NCBI GenBank assembly: GCA_950097015.1
Contig: CATNEN010000037.1
Span: 2,881,501 to 2,945,500 of the forward strand
DNA: 64,000 nucleotides
Direction: 5' to 3'
Origin: Macrostomum hystrix
Taxonomy: Eukaryota; Platyhelminthes; Macrostomidae
Shown: piece after piece, positions 44,137 through 59,917 of the stretch
Layout of the letters: the number at the start of each line of letters is the position of its first letter
How positions within the stretch are numbered: position 1 is the first letter of the stretch
The notes under the pieces: model-generated
The model's input: only the letters and a program-made list of their open reading frames with translations
Database searches by the model: none
Told to the model about the DNA's origin: nothing
Made by a program: the position numbers and the translations under genes

Positions 44137-45198
44137 ATGATCAGGACTGTATCACAGGAGGACCTCGCGCAGCAATTAATGTTAAGCGATAGCGAGAATG
44201 AGGAAACAGACCTCGTGGACCAATTGTTTCTAAGTGACAGTGACAATGTCGCCCAAGTATGGGAACGAGAAGCAGAGAATGAAGCACCCATGAAACAGCC
44301 AACCCGGCCTAAGCCTGTAGGAGTTACAAAGAAGATAATCAAGCAAAAAGGGCCGGAGGTGCGTACTGCGCCTACCGTACCAACAGCTTTGGAAAAATCA
44401 CAACCGCTACCCACGGTTCTTCAGGCGGTAAAAGTAAATAATAAGCCGCCCACACAGAAGCCTGCAGCTATGCCACCACAAGGGCGAAAGAGATTGTCAT
44501 CAGTGGTAACCAGACCCACTATAGACAAGCATAAGTTACTACGCATACAGGCGGATACTCCTGTAGTAGTGCCTAAAGAATTGACAAATCGTTACCCTGA
44601 CGGTGCTAAGACCAGCACTCTATTAACTCAATCAACCTGGCGGGCCCCTCCAAAGACAACCCGCAAGTGGCAAAAGCCGCAACCATTAGAATTGCCGCCA
44701 CAAGCGCACTCAAAGAAACCAGGGCACTCTGTTTCGCTAGGCAAGTCCGCTTCACCACCTCGTGATCCAAGAAAGTTGCCACAGCCAGAAGACCTAAGAC
44801 AACTAATTAAGGCCGACACATCAAAATCATCATCAATTAGTATGGGTGAAGACTATGGGACATTATTGCACACGTTGGAAGAAACTCAGCAACAACAATT
44901 AAAACGTCAAGTCGCCCTATTGAAACAATATTACTTAAGAGTTGGCCGATATGAGGATAAACGATCACCACCGAAGCGAGAGGAGATTGCGCAAGTAATC
45001 AATAAACTCCAGCGCAATTTCTCGCCTGAACTTGCAGTGGCTGCATGGCGGCGAGCCACACAGTATGCTTTACATTCATTGGATTCAATCGTCAAAGGAT
45101 TTGACGTATCGAAGATGCGCACCGAAGCAAGCTGGATCGGCCAGGAGGTCGGCTGGCCCTTCAAGGACCAACTTCCAGAGGAATTTGCAATGGAGTGA
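44137..45198 (+). CDS. Retrotransposon third ORF, function unknown
   Basis: 353 residues from the ATG at 44137, between pol and the 3' LTR, where some gypsy elements carry env. It has no signal peptide, membrane segment or Cys pattern, so it is not an envelope. Near the N-terminus an acidic motif occurs twice (QLMLSDSENEE and QLFLSDSDN). A Pro/Lys-rich disordered middle follows. The last 115 residues look folded and helical (LLHTLEETQQQQLKRQVALLKQ; ELAVAAWRRATQYAL; ASWIGQEVGWPF). No family is recognised. A regulatory or RNA-binding accessory role is possible. The intact frame in a young element suggests it is needed. Confidence 0.75.
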   Translation: MIRTVSQEDLAQQLMLSDSENEETDLVDQLFLSDSDNVAQVWEREAENEAPMKQPTRPKPVGVTKKIIKQKGPEVRTAPTVPTALEKSQPLPTVLQAVKVNNKPPTQKPAAMPPQGRKRLSSVVTRPTIDKHKLLRIQADTPVVVPKELTNRYPDGAKTSTLLTQSTWRAPPKTTRKWQKPQPLELPPQAHSKKPGHSVSLGKSASPPRDPRKLPQPEDLRQLIKADTSKSSSISMGEDYGTLLHTLEETQQQQLKRQVALLKQYYLRVGRYEDKRSPPKREEIAQVINKLQRNFSPELAVAAWRRATQYALHSLDSIVKGFDVSKMRTEASWIGQEVGWPFKDQLPEEFAME

Positions 45199-45383
45199 AA
45201 ATTTTTTTGTAAATTGGACTTTCGTTTTAGTATACCTATCCCCGTGCCTATAATCTCTGTCTATGTTTTACCTTTTATGCCTACGCCTATGTTTTATTCT
45301 TTGTGCTTATTCTTTGTGTTTATTTTTAGTGTTTGATTATTTTTTCACTTTTTCCTTCAAAAATCATCTTAAGGGAAGCCAGT

Positions 45384-46305
45384 TGAGATAGATAGAATTT
45401 TATTATTACCGTTTTAAAACTTTGTGATGTAAATAAATTTTGTTAGCAAATTATATTACAAAATGTATTCTATTATTATATTAGGTGCTTTTATTTTTCA
45501 TATAGTAAATAGTATTTTCCTTTAAAAAAGAAATTAATTATAACATTTGTTTTAGTTTTTCCCGCCACCTCAAAAATTTCATATAAATAGAAGTAAAATT
45601 GTATGTCTCAAAAATATACCTCGCCTTACCTCGCGCTCTCCCCGCTTGTCTTTGGCGATCAAACAAGAAAGCCAATTCAGCTAGTGTTCTCTAAAATTAC
45701 ATGACTTCGTGTTGATTCTTTAAGATTAGAACTGTATTAGTTCTGGTCAAAGTTACGCTGTATAATAGTATTGAGCTGTATTAGTTCTATATTATTAACA
45801 GGGAGTAAACGTAGTGATCTAAATAAGACGTATTGTCTTATTATTTAGGTTAAAATCAACGTATTGTTGATAATAATAAGACGTATTGTCTTATTATTTA
45901 GGTTAAAATCAACGTATTGTTGATAATAATAAGACGTATTGTCTTATTATTTAGGCTAAAATCAACGTACTGTTGATCTAAATAAGACGTATTGTCTTAG
46001 TAATTAGGATATATCAACGTACTGTTGATATAAATAAGACGTACTGTCTTACTGTTTAGGGTGGGTTACCCTGGACAAATAAATAGAGTGAGATCATACG
46101 TAGTGTAAGGTCAGTCCTGATCGTGATTACCGGGCAACTTCAGTCCACCGCGTAAAGCCCCGGAAGACTGGAAATAGGATTTTAGGGAGTGCCTTACCGC
46201 TCGGGCACAGTCAGCTACCATAGTAACGCGTCATTCACGTGATACTAAATAGACAAATATAGAAACTAGGATAAATAATACCGCACACCCGAAACGGCTG
46301 CTACA
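45384..46305 (+). repeat. 3' LTR
   Basis: Same length and apparently the same sequence as 37153-38074 (offset 8231), including the TATA box at 45582, the hairpin array at 45822-46055 and AATAAA at 46078. Confidence 0.96.
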
Positions 46306-46309
46306 TATG

Positions 46310-48559
46310 AATAATTAAACATATAGCTCTTTAAAAAAAATAGCATGTCTAGTTCCTAAGTAAAAAAAATTTAATAAAACAGATGTTTAGAAAGAATGCA
46401 TATAAAAGTCAAATACTGAAATCATCAATAAAATCTGACTTTAACCATTCTCTTCCAAAAATGTAACACTAGATTTCTCCCTTCTGTCTAAATCATTTGA
46501 TTAGCCTTAATACAGACTATACTATTACTAGCTACCTATTGCAATCGGCAGTTAGTTTTTTAGTTAAATGTTTTTAGTCAAATGTTTCAGTTTAGCTATG
46601 AGAAGTTAAGAACTAAGGGGACTAGCCCCATGCATTTAGGCCATAAGAAATATTATGGTCAAAAATATACTCACACTTTGAAGTAGTCTTATGTCCTGGA
46701 AGTTGATTATCAGAAACAACAGTCAAAATGAAATATAAACTAATGACTTATAATATAGGCCTAAGAAGTAGCCCAAATGAGGCGACCAAATTTATTTGCA
46801 TAATTAAGTTCATTTAAAAATTGAGCACATCTGAACAGCAAAAATGTAGAAACACAAAAGAAATTGACATTCCATTATTGAATTTGTATTATGATTAAGG
46901 CATTTCATCTGATTCTTATTATTAGTTAGGCCCTACTAGCTCATATTAAATAATAATAATCAATTCTGGATTTGACATCAGATTTGCTTAGTTAGGCTAC
47001 GCAAAAATGAAAAATTATCAGCACATTATTACATGTTACTTTGCTATAGAATAGCTAGGCCTAACAAAATAGTTTTAAATATGATCTCGTACTAATCGTT
47101 AAGAACAAGATAATTTATTTTATAGTTACTGAAATCTGAAATGCTTAATGTATATGTAGGTAGGTCAAGCCAATATCCAACAGTTGTAGCTACACTGTAG
47201 CCGTGGCAGGAATTCTATGCCACGGGCCCATTTAGCTGTATTTTAAAAAGTACATAAGCTATTTATATAATCGTGTTATTGTTCTTGTTAACACACCGGG
47301 ACGAAGGGAACGGTAAAGCGTGAGGTTTAAATTCCTTTTCGTAAAACAAAGTTATCATAATAATAGTTTTTAGTAAAGTAAAGCAACAGTTTTCAAACTT
47401 AGTCTCGTTAAAATCTAAAAATAATATCAACTTTTTTATAAATAAGAACGTAAAAATATAACTGGACAACGACAAAGTTGGGGCAAACATTGCTTTTGTA
47501 AAAAAGAAACATTATGCATTAATAATAAACAGAGGAGCAGATATTTTACTGGTTCCATTTTTCCAAGCCTTCATATTTTCGGTTCCTTTTTTGTGGAATA
47601 TATCTAGGGTGAATATTTTCATGATATTATTATGATCGCACGTGCTTTTACAGTTCAGTTATTCCAGTTTAAACAAAAGCTACTTGAATTTTTTTTGCCT
47701 TTAGGTTTTTAGGCTTGCTTTTATTTATTTTATTTTATTTCTGAGTTTTTTTACTACTAAATGTGAGCTAATTGAGTTGTTCTAGGCTTGTGTTAAGAGT
47801 CTTAAATTTTCAACGTTCTTTTCTTGTTCTGTTTTTGCGACTTATTGTTATCCTCCGTAACCTTACAATGCAACATATAAGCTTCGTACTAACAAGGCAA
47901 AAATGTTAGAAATCATGTAATGGTATAATCTTATAGCTTCATGTCTGTCTCGACATTGCTGTTTTCTTCTGTATTACAGATCATTTAGCTAATTAAGAAG
48001 ATGTCGTTAAATGACTTAAGCCCAGGTTAGCAAATTTTGTTCTTTGCCCTACATAAGTGCTATTTAAGACTTTAATATCTTAACATGGAAACACTGGTGG
48101 TTGATAAAAATTCTTTAGTTACTACGTACATTTTTATAGAATGCGCACCGTTTTTTACTTTAAATATTGACTTTAAATATCAAATGTATAACATTAAAAT
48201 AGATCGTCAATTGATCTAGCAAGAAAAATACATTTATTTCAGATCACATAATCAATTCAATTCTTCAATAAAAATTATCACTTATTTTATATTAAATTTA
48301 TTTGTTTATATTTAATAATTACAATTATTATTCAATTAATTAATATAACCATTTAAAATGTCTGGTTAAAATTGCAAGCAACAAAAATGTGCTATGAAAA
48401 GTACTTCTCGTAGTGTACATTGTCTAATTAAAATTTTATAATGATATAGAAGCCGAAACTGTTTTTGAACAAGTACTTTTGGAATATTTCCTCTACTTTC
48501 ACATTTACCGATGATACCATTTGAATTGTAATATCTTATTTTTAGAGAAAATAACCAAG
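46310..48559. other. AT-rich intergenic DNA
   Basis: About 2.2 kb with no gene, SINE or tandem repeat recognised. It is compositionally like the DNA left of the retrotransposon, as expected for one interrupted region. The end should hold the promoter of the IQ-motif gene. Confidence 0.45.
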
Positions 48560-54996
<6,437 letters not shown>

Positions 54997-55540
54997 GCTT
55001 CGGGCTGCTGCGCCTTCAATGCGATGATTGATTGTCGGTGCATATACTGATCCCATGTGCCGAAACTTGTATCAAAGACTACCGTCTGACCCTAAATATG
55101 TTAATTCTGGCTTAACTTTTTAATCAGCCACACCTTAATACATGGTGTAGCTATAAGAGAGTACTGATACTTTATCTACGCTCTTTTGTATATTCTTCAA
55201 AAAACTAACTTCTTACTTGTCCTTAATAAAAACAATGGATTTTTAGCCTGTCAAAGCTATGCGCAGATCATTAGATTTTTTTGAAAAAAAATTGTCAAAC
55301 CTTCAAACCAAAATTCGACCTCAAAGTCTCACAGTCGAGAATCAAACTTTAAAAAGTAATTTTCTGTATTTAAACTCGCGATAAGCGCCAAGTATTCTAT
55401 GGCCGCAATTGCGGCCTGGCCTTGAATTCGAACTTACCGGTACCGGGGTAGGACCCATAGCGATCAGTGTCAGACGCGTTCACGCAAGTCTTAGGGGTGT
55501 TTAGTGACGGTGCCATATACTCAGTATATATGGCCTACAG
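54997..55540. other. 3' flank of the IQ-motif gene
   Basis: AT-rich, non-coding. AATAAA at 55225-55230, about 230 bp after the stop codon, is the likely polyadenylation signal. Confidence 0.5.
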
Positions 55541-55830
55541 AGGTTGTAGCCTAGTGGCTAGGGCGTCAGACTCACGACTTGAAGGTCGGGAGTTCGATTC
55601 CCGACTCCACTGGAACAATGTGTTCTTTTAGCAAGGCACTTAACTGGCATGGCTTCAGTTCACCCAGCTGTTAAATGGGTGCCAGCATTAGCTGGGGTAA
55701 TTAAGAGTGGTGGCGTCCCACCAGTCCATGGACTGAACAGCTGTACAGATGCGCCGCGCAATAGCTGCGGCTGTGCTGTCGGCTGCACATCTGGCCCAAT
55801 TGGGGCAGGTGTAATCAATTATTATTTTTA
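55541..55830 (+). mobile_element. tRNA-derived SINE, family 1 (copy 2)
   Basis: Head with A box (TAGCCTAGTGGCTAGGGC) and a perfect B box (GAGTTCGATTCCC), then the body shared with copies at 16984 and 58527, ending in an AT-rich tail. A 5' acceptor stem complementary to the 3' side is missing, so it is not a functional tRNA gene. Confidence 0.9.
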
Positions 55831-56458
55831 CTATCGTATACTCGTAATTAATTCAGAAAGCAAAGAATAAAGAAAATATAACACACTGACTCGCAAGTCC
55901 CGAAATATTTTGTCCACAGCTTTAGAAAAAAAAGGACGGAAAGGTATACATTTAGAGCTTGTGTGAGCAGTCTTTAGTATCTGAAGTTCGCCATATAATA
56001 AGCATTTTTAGAGATAATATTTTTCGGCAAAACAGGTCGGACTCAGTGTTGAATGGGGCTTGTTTTTAGCTGCAGTCTCTCAGCGTGAATTCCTGGCTGC
56101 AAGATCCTACTCTTGCAAGGCGTGCATCGTCTGTTCTTGCTCTCTCTGCTTATAATTCAGCTCTTTAAAGTAAACCTGAGAGCGGAATGCAATGCTGTTG
56201 GAGGCTCTAGATTGAAGGCGTGCGAGCAGAGCTTGCTATTGGAAAAGAAGACAATAGAAAGAATTAGATTTGCGAGCCGAATCTCTGGCACAGGCCGGCC
56301 CACCTCATCCACCCAACCCGGCCCAGAATGCAGTGCAAAAAGACAGAATAAAAATTGTTTGACACTGGAACAGAACAGACACGCCCAAAAATAATTTATT
56401 CGCCCAGACGACCAGAGAAGGAGATACTCTAAATTCGTAGACAGTCAGAACGAGGAGA
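55831..56458. other. Upstream region of the membrane protein gene
   Basis: Non-coding; the last 150 bp are likely 5' UTR. No clear TATA box. Short ORFs on plus have no domain. Confidence 0.4.
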
Positions 56459-57778
56459 ATGTCTTCGGGCACGGAGGACACCGCCACCCTGGCGCGTCAG
56501 TGGATTGAGACCCACGCGGCGCTGTTTGCGGTGCTGATAATCTGCGCCGTGTTACTTATCGTGGTGGCTGTCACAGTGCTTGTGTACTGCTGCTGCTGCT
56601 GCCGGAAGCGGTCCAGCTGGGGTGCCAAAGCCACTGCCGGAAGCAAGTCCACGGGCAGCAATCTGCACATTGAACTACATGGCGACAGCATCGATGCCTC
56701 GTCGGCGGTCACGGCTACGATACGCGGAACGCACGTTGTGGAAATTCAGGTTGAAAAAGAGAATCAGTACATTTCTCAAACGGAGCAGCCTCCGGTGGTT
56801 GTTAAGGAACAGGCGTGGGTTAGCGCGCTGGACGTTGCGGCTAGCCACGAGGCCAGCCTAGAGGCGGTGCAGCTTCAGCAGTCGTCGAATTCGGAGCTGC
56901 GAGCCGAGTTCCCGCCATTACCGAGCCTGCCCGGCAGCGTGGAGGTGACCTCAGATGCTGAACTGCGTCTGGCTGGTAGAACGATGCCGGAGATCGAGGC
57001 CGACCTCAACACTGCAGTGTCCGCGTCCATCGCCCGTTCAGCTCCCGGCCCTGTCGAAGCCGAGTTGGTGGTTGAAACAGCCGAGCCACGATTCTCGATG
57101 CGACTGCCCCGCACGGAGGTGGTGCTGCAGACGGAGATTGAACAGCCGCAGCGTAAGCTGCCGCTGCTCTCATCACCTCTGAAAGCCACTTCCGTCGTGG
57201 CGTCGGCGAAGGTGACATCTCCGGAAACGGTGACAGTCCGAAGCGTCGGCGATGTACGCCCGTCGCACGAGCACCGGCATGGCACGAGCATCTACCAGAG
57301 TGACGACAACGAGATAACAATAGTCGACAGCGACTTCTCTGACTACGAAGACACGCCCGAAGACCAGGCACGCAAGAGAGCGACAAAGCTTAATTCCCAG
57401 CTGAGCATAGAACTCAGCGCTGACGTCAGTGCAGATGTAAACGCCAACTTTGGCTGGGAGACACTGCCGAATCAGGCTGTTAGGGTAAAGGAGCCGCCAA
57501 TCCGGGCTGTGGACCGGCACGGCGAGGAGTACATCCCGGCACCATCGCCCTCGGTGGAGGAGCAACAGATGCGACGGGAACAGAACCTCGCTGAGCTGGA
57601 CAGAACACTGGACGTATTCGAAGTTGAGGCTGATTCGCAGTCTGGTGCAAGCGGCAGCGGCGTTGGTTTTGGCTTTGGACTCTCAGTTGGCGGCCGGGCT
57701 AATGTTGGCGCCGAATTCGATCTGCAGGTTGACGAGGAGGCGATTGAACCGCTCGATCGTAGCCAAGTTCCACATTAG
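56459..57778 (+). CDS. Single-pass membrane protein, function unknown
   Basis: Uninterrupted 439-residue ORF. ATG 56459 has a good context (GAGGAGAATGTC). A 20-residue N-terminal stretch without signal peptide is followed by one strong membrane helix (residues 21-43), five consecutive cysteines (44-48) and RKR. The order implies a short outer N-terminus and a long cytoplasmic tail, with the cysteines as likely palmitoylation sites. The tail is low-complexity and acidic: TEVVLQTEIEQ, a DSDFSDYEDTPEDQ cluster with casein-kinase-like sites, and a Gly-rich GSGVGFGFGLSVGG near residue 410. Codon use is GC-rich, as in neighbouring genes. No known family is recognised. An adaptor or cell-surface organiser is conceivable but unsupported. 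Confidence 0.75.
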   Translation: MSSGTEDTATLARQWIETHAALFAVLIICAVLLIVVAVTVLVYCCCCCRKRSSWGAKATAGSKSTGSNLHIELHGDSIDASSAVTATIRGTHVVEIQVEKENQYISQTEQPPVVVKEQAWVSALDVAASHEASLEAVQLQQSSNSELRAEFPPLPSLPGSVEVTSDAELRLAGRTMPEIEADLNTAVSASIARSAPGPVEAELVVETAEPRFSMRLPRTEVVLQTEIEQPQRKLPLLSSPLKATSVVASAKVTSPETVTVRSVGDVRPSHEHRHGTSIYQSDDNEITIVDSDFSDYEDTPEDQARKRATKLNSQLSIELSADVSADVNANFGWETLPNQAVRVKEPPIRAVDRHGEEYIPAPSPSVEEQQMRREQNLAELDRTLDVFEVEADSQSGASGSGVGFGFGLSVGGRANVGAEFDLQVDEEAIEPLDRSQVPH

Positions 57779-57819
57779 CATGATTAAGCATGAGTTAGTA
57801 GACTCTAAAAAAAACTTAA

Positions 57820-57945
57820 GCCGCACATCAACCAACCAGTGAACAGATGTGGGTTAGAACTATTTGAGCTGCACATCAACCAATCAGTGAACAGATGTGG
57901 GTTAGAAATATTTGAGCTGCACATCAACCAATCAGTGAAGAGAAC
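57820..57945. repeat. 48-bp tandem repeat in the 3' UTR
   Basis: 2.6 copies of a unit with CTGCACATCAACCAATCAGT and AGATGTGGGTTAGAA, in the presumed 3' UTR of the membrane protein gene. Confidence 0.88.
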
Positions 57946-57968
57946 CAATCTGACAGTTAAACATCAAT

Positions 57969-57974
57969 AATAAA
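57969..57974 (+). promoter_or_regulatory. Polyadenylation signal
   Basis: AATAAA, about 190 bp after the stop codon of the membrane protein gene. Confidence 0.55.
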
Positions 57975-58519
57975 GCGAGAAATCTGTTAATTAACGTGTA
58001 CTTGTAAGTCAAAAAATGGTCTGTAGTTAATATTCGAGTATAAGACCTAAAAATTAAATAAACTACGAGTATATAGCCAAGCTGTCACTTATCTTATATA
58101 TTTATCTCGTATGCATACCTTTGTTGCACTTGTGCCTTTTGTAAATCATATTAGCGTATTTTCCCGCACAAAACTCACACTTGTGTTTCATATAAATTTA
58201 AATTATTAACTCAATTAATTTCTAGTTTTCATAAATCATAAATGTATTAAGTAATTGCAGACTTTTGTTAACGCGCTGTGTTACCACCGTTTTAAAACAA
58301 AGAAACAAAAACTTCTTTACCGTACTTTAATTGATATTTTTTTGCAAAAATATGCAGACACTTTGACTTCAACGTCGCTGAGATAACTGATAACTTAAGA
58401 ACTTAAGCCAGTAATATTCATTATTCATTTTTTTCTTCCCAATTGATAGTTATGTTTGTGAGAGTGGTTTGTAGACTGCACTGATTCATCAAAAAGCGAC
58501 CTGTAATAATAATAACTAA
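57975..58519. other. AT-rich intergenic DNA
   Basis: No gene or repeat recognised. Confidence 0.4.
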
Positions 58520-58526
58520 ACTACAG

Positions 58527-58830
58527 GAGGTTGTAACCTAGTGGTTGGAGCATCAGACTCACCACTTGAAGGTAGGGGGTTCGATTCCCGACTCCACTGG
58601 AACAATGTGTCCTATAGCAAGACACTTAACTCTGCATTGCTTCAGTTCACCCAGCTGTTGAATGGCTACCGGCATTAGCTGGGTAATTGAAGGTGGGTGT
58701 GGCGTCCCCCCAGTCCATGGACTGAACAGCTGTACGCAGCCTTCAGATGCGCTGCGCAATAGCTGCGGCTGTGCTGTCGGCTGCACATCTGGCCCAATTG
58801 GGGAAGGGGCAATCCATTATTATTATTAAT
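58527..58830 (+). mobile_element. tRNA-derived SINE, family 1 (copy 3)
   Basis: Same head and body as copy 2 (TAACCTAGTGGTTGGAGC; GGTTCGATTCCCGACTCCAC), ending in an (ATT)n tail. ACTACAG on both sides (58520-58526 and 58839-58845) is a plausible 7-bp target duplication. Confidence 0.9.
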
Positions 58831-58845
58831 AATATTATACTACAG

Positions 58846-59917
58846 ATTAGAAAATTATTTTGTTCTCTACTAGAGAAAGAAAAAAAGTAGGCAGAGCTGC
58901 TGGAGTAATAAGTTGTTTTAAAATCAGTGGCTAGGATAAACTAGGATATCAGCGGAATTTCATAACAAAAATTTTAAACACGCAGACAGCAAGTCCAATT
59001 AATACGACCAGTAGCATGACTACATTCGTGCGTGTGGTAGTGAAAGATTTAAAAATACAAATTTCTTAAAAGTACAGTTTGCTTGTATTTCTTAGAATAA
59101 AAATTATTTGGGGCAGTAAATACTTAGGACTGAGAACAGTTTGCACTTTACAACACCTGCAAATTATGCTTACAAACTTGAGTAAAAACGTTTAATTTTC
59201 AACCTGAATTAGCAAACAAGAACACATCCTGCTAAAGCCTGGATGCCAATAAGAAGCAGCAGGACCAGCAAAAAATATAACTTTTAGAAGAGCTTAAAAG
59301 GTTTCATAAAATTATTCTATAGTAAAATTTATCTGGCACACATGAATACATACAAGGGACTTTTTGTAAATTTGAAGGGGCACAAGCTTCTCTATAATAT
59401 ATTGAGATTTCCTCTAGGATACCGGACGATTCCTAGGCAAACTGGATTTCCCTTGGAAACGGGATTTCCCTTGAATTCGGGATTTCCCTTGGACACGTGA
59501 TTTCCCTTGGGACGGGATTTCCCTTGGACTTACCATTTTCTTAAATCTTCTAAGCATTTTTTAATTTAACATTTATCATAAAAAATATATAAATATCTAT
59601 TTGCTGCTTGCTACAATAATAAAAGTATGAAAAACCAGCCAAAAGAAACTGAAAATGAGCTGTTGTAAGTAAACTATGAGTACATAACCCTACTCATAAA
59701 ACTACAAGATATTTCATAAAAGACAAACAACTGTGACGATTGCCAAAATTATCGAAAAATAATTGCAGAAGTCAAATATACATTTTGTAAGTAGAGATAA
59801 TACAGATTAACATCGAGGTAAGCAAAGATAAACAGCTAGCACAGAAAACGCCTCCATAGGCGTTGTACAAACGGAAAATAGAGCTTCCGTTCACTCACTA
59901 GAGGACTCAGGGGTCAG
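58846..59917. other. AT-rich intergenic DNA with a GGGATTTCCC cluster
   Basis: Mostly featureless. At 59410-59530 a degenerate repeat of about 18 bp (GGATTTCCCTTGG) contains three exact GGGATTTCCC sites at 59461, 59479 and 59514, which is the NF-kappaB consensus. The rest shows nothing. Confidence 0.55.

Larger units (their letters stand above)
37153..46305 (+). mobile_element. Complete Ty3/gypsy LTR retrotransposon, 9153 bp
   Basis: Two 922-bp LTRs (37153-38074 and 45384-46305) flank gag, pol and a third ORF. They look identical base for base, so the insertion is recent. The 4-bp sequence TATG flanks both sides (37149-37152 and 46306-46309). Domain order protease, reverse transcriptase, RNase H, integrase places it in Ty3/gypsy. 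There is a primer site for tRNA-Leu and a short purine run (AAGGGAAG, 45371-45378) before the 3' LTR. All ORFs are open, so it may be active. It inserted into AT-rich DNA between eIF4E and the IQ-motif gene. Confidence 0.97.

Noticed and set aside
44098-45198. Envelope gene of an errantivirus-like element
   Set aside because: No signal peptide, membrane segment, furin site or cysteine pattern is present.
55541-55615. Possible tRNA gene (A and B boxes, anticodon-like loop)
   Set aside because: The acceptor stem does not pair and the sequence continues into a body shared by several dispersed copies, so it is a SINE.
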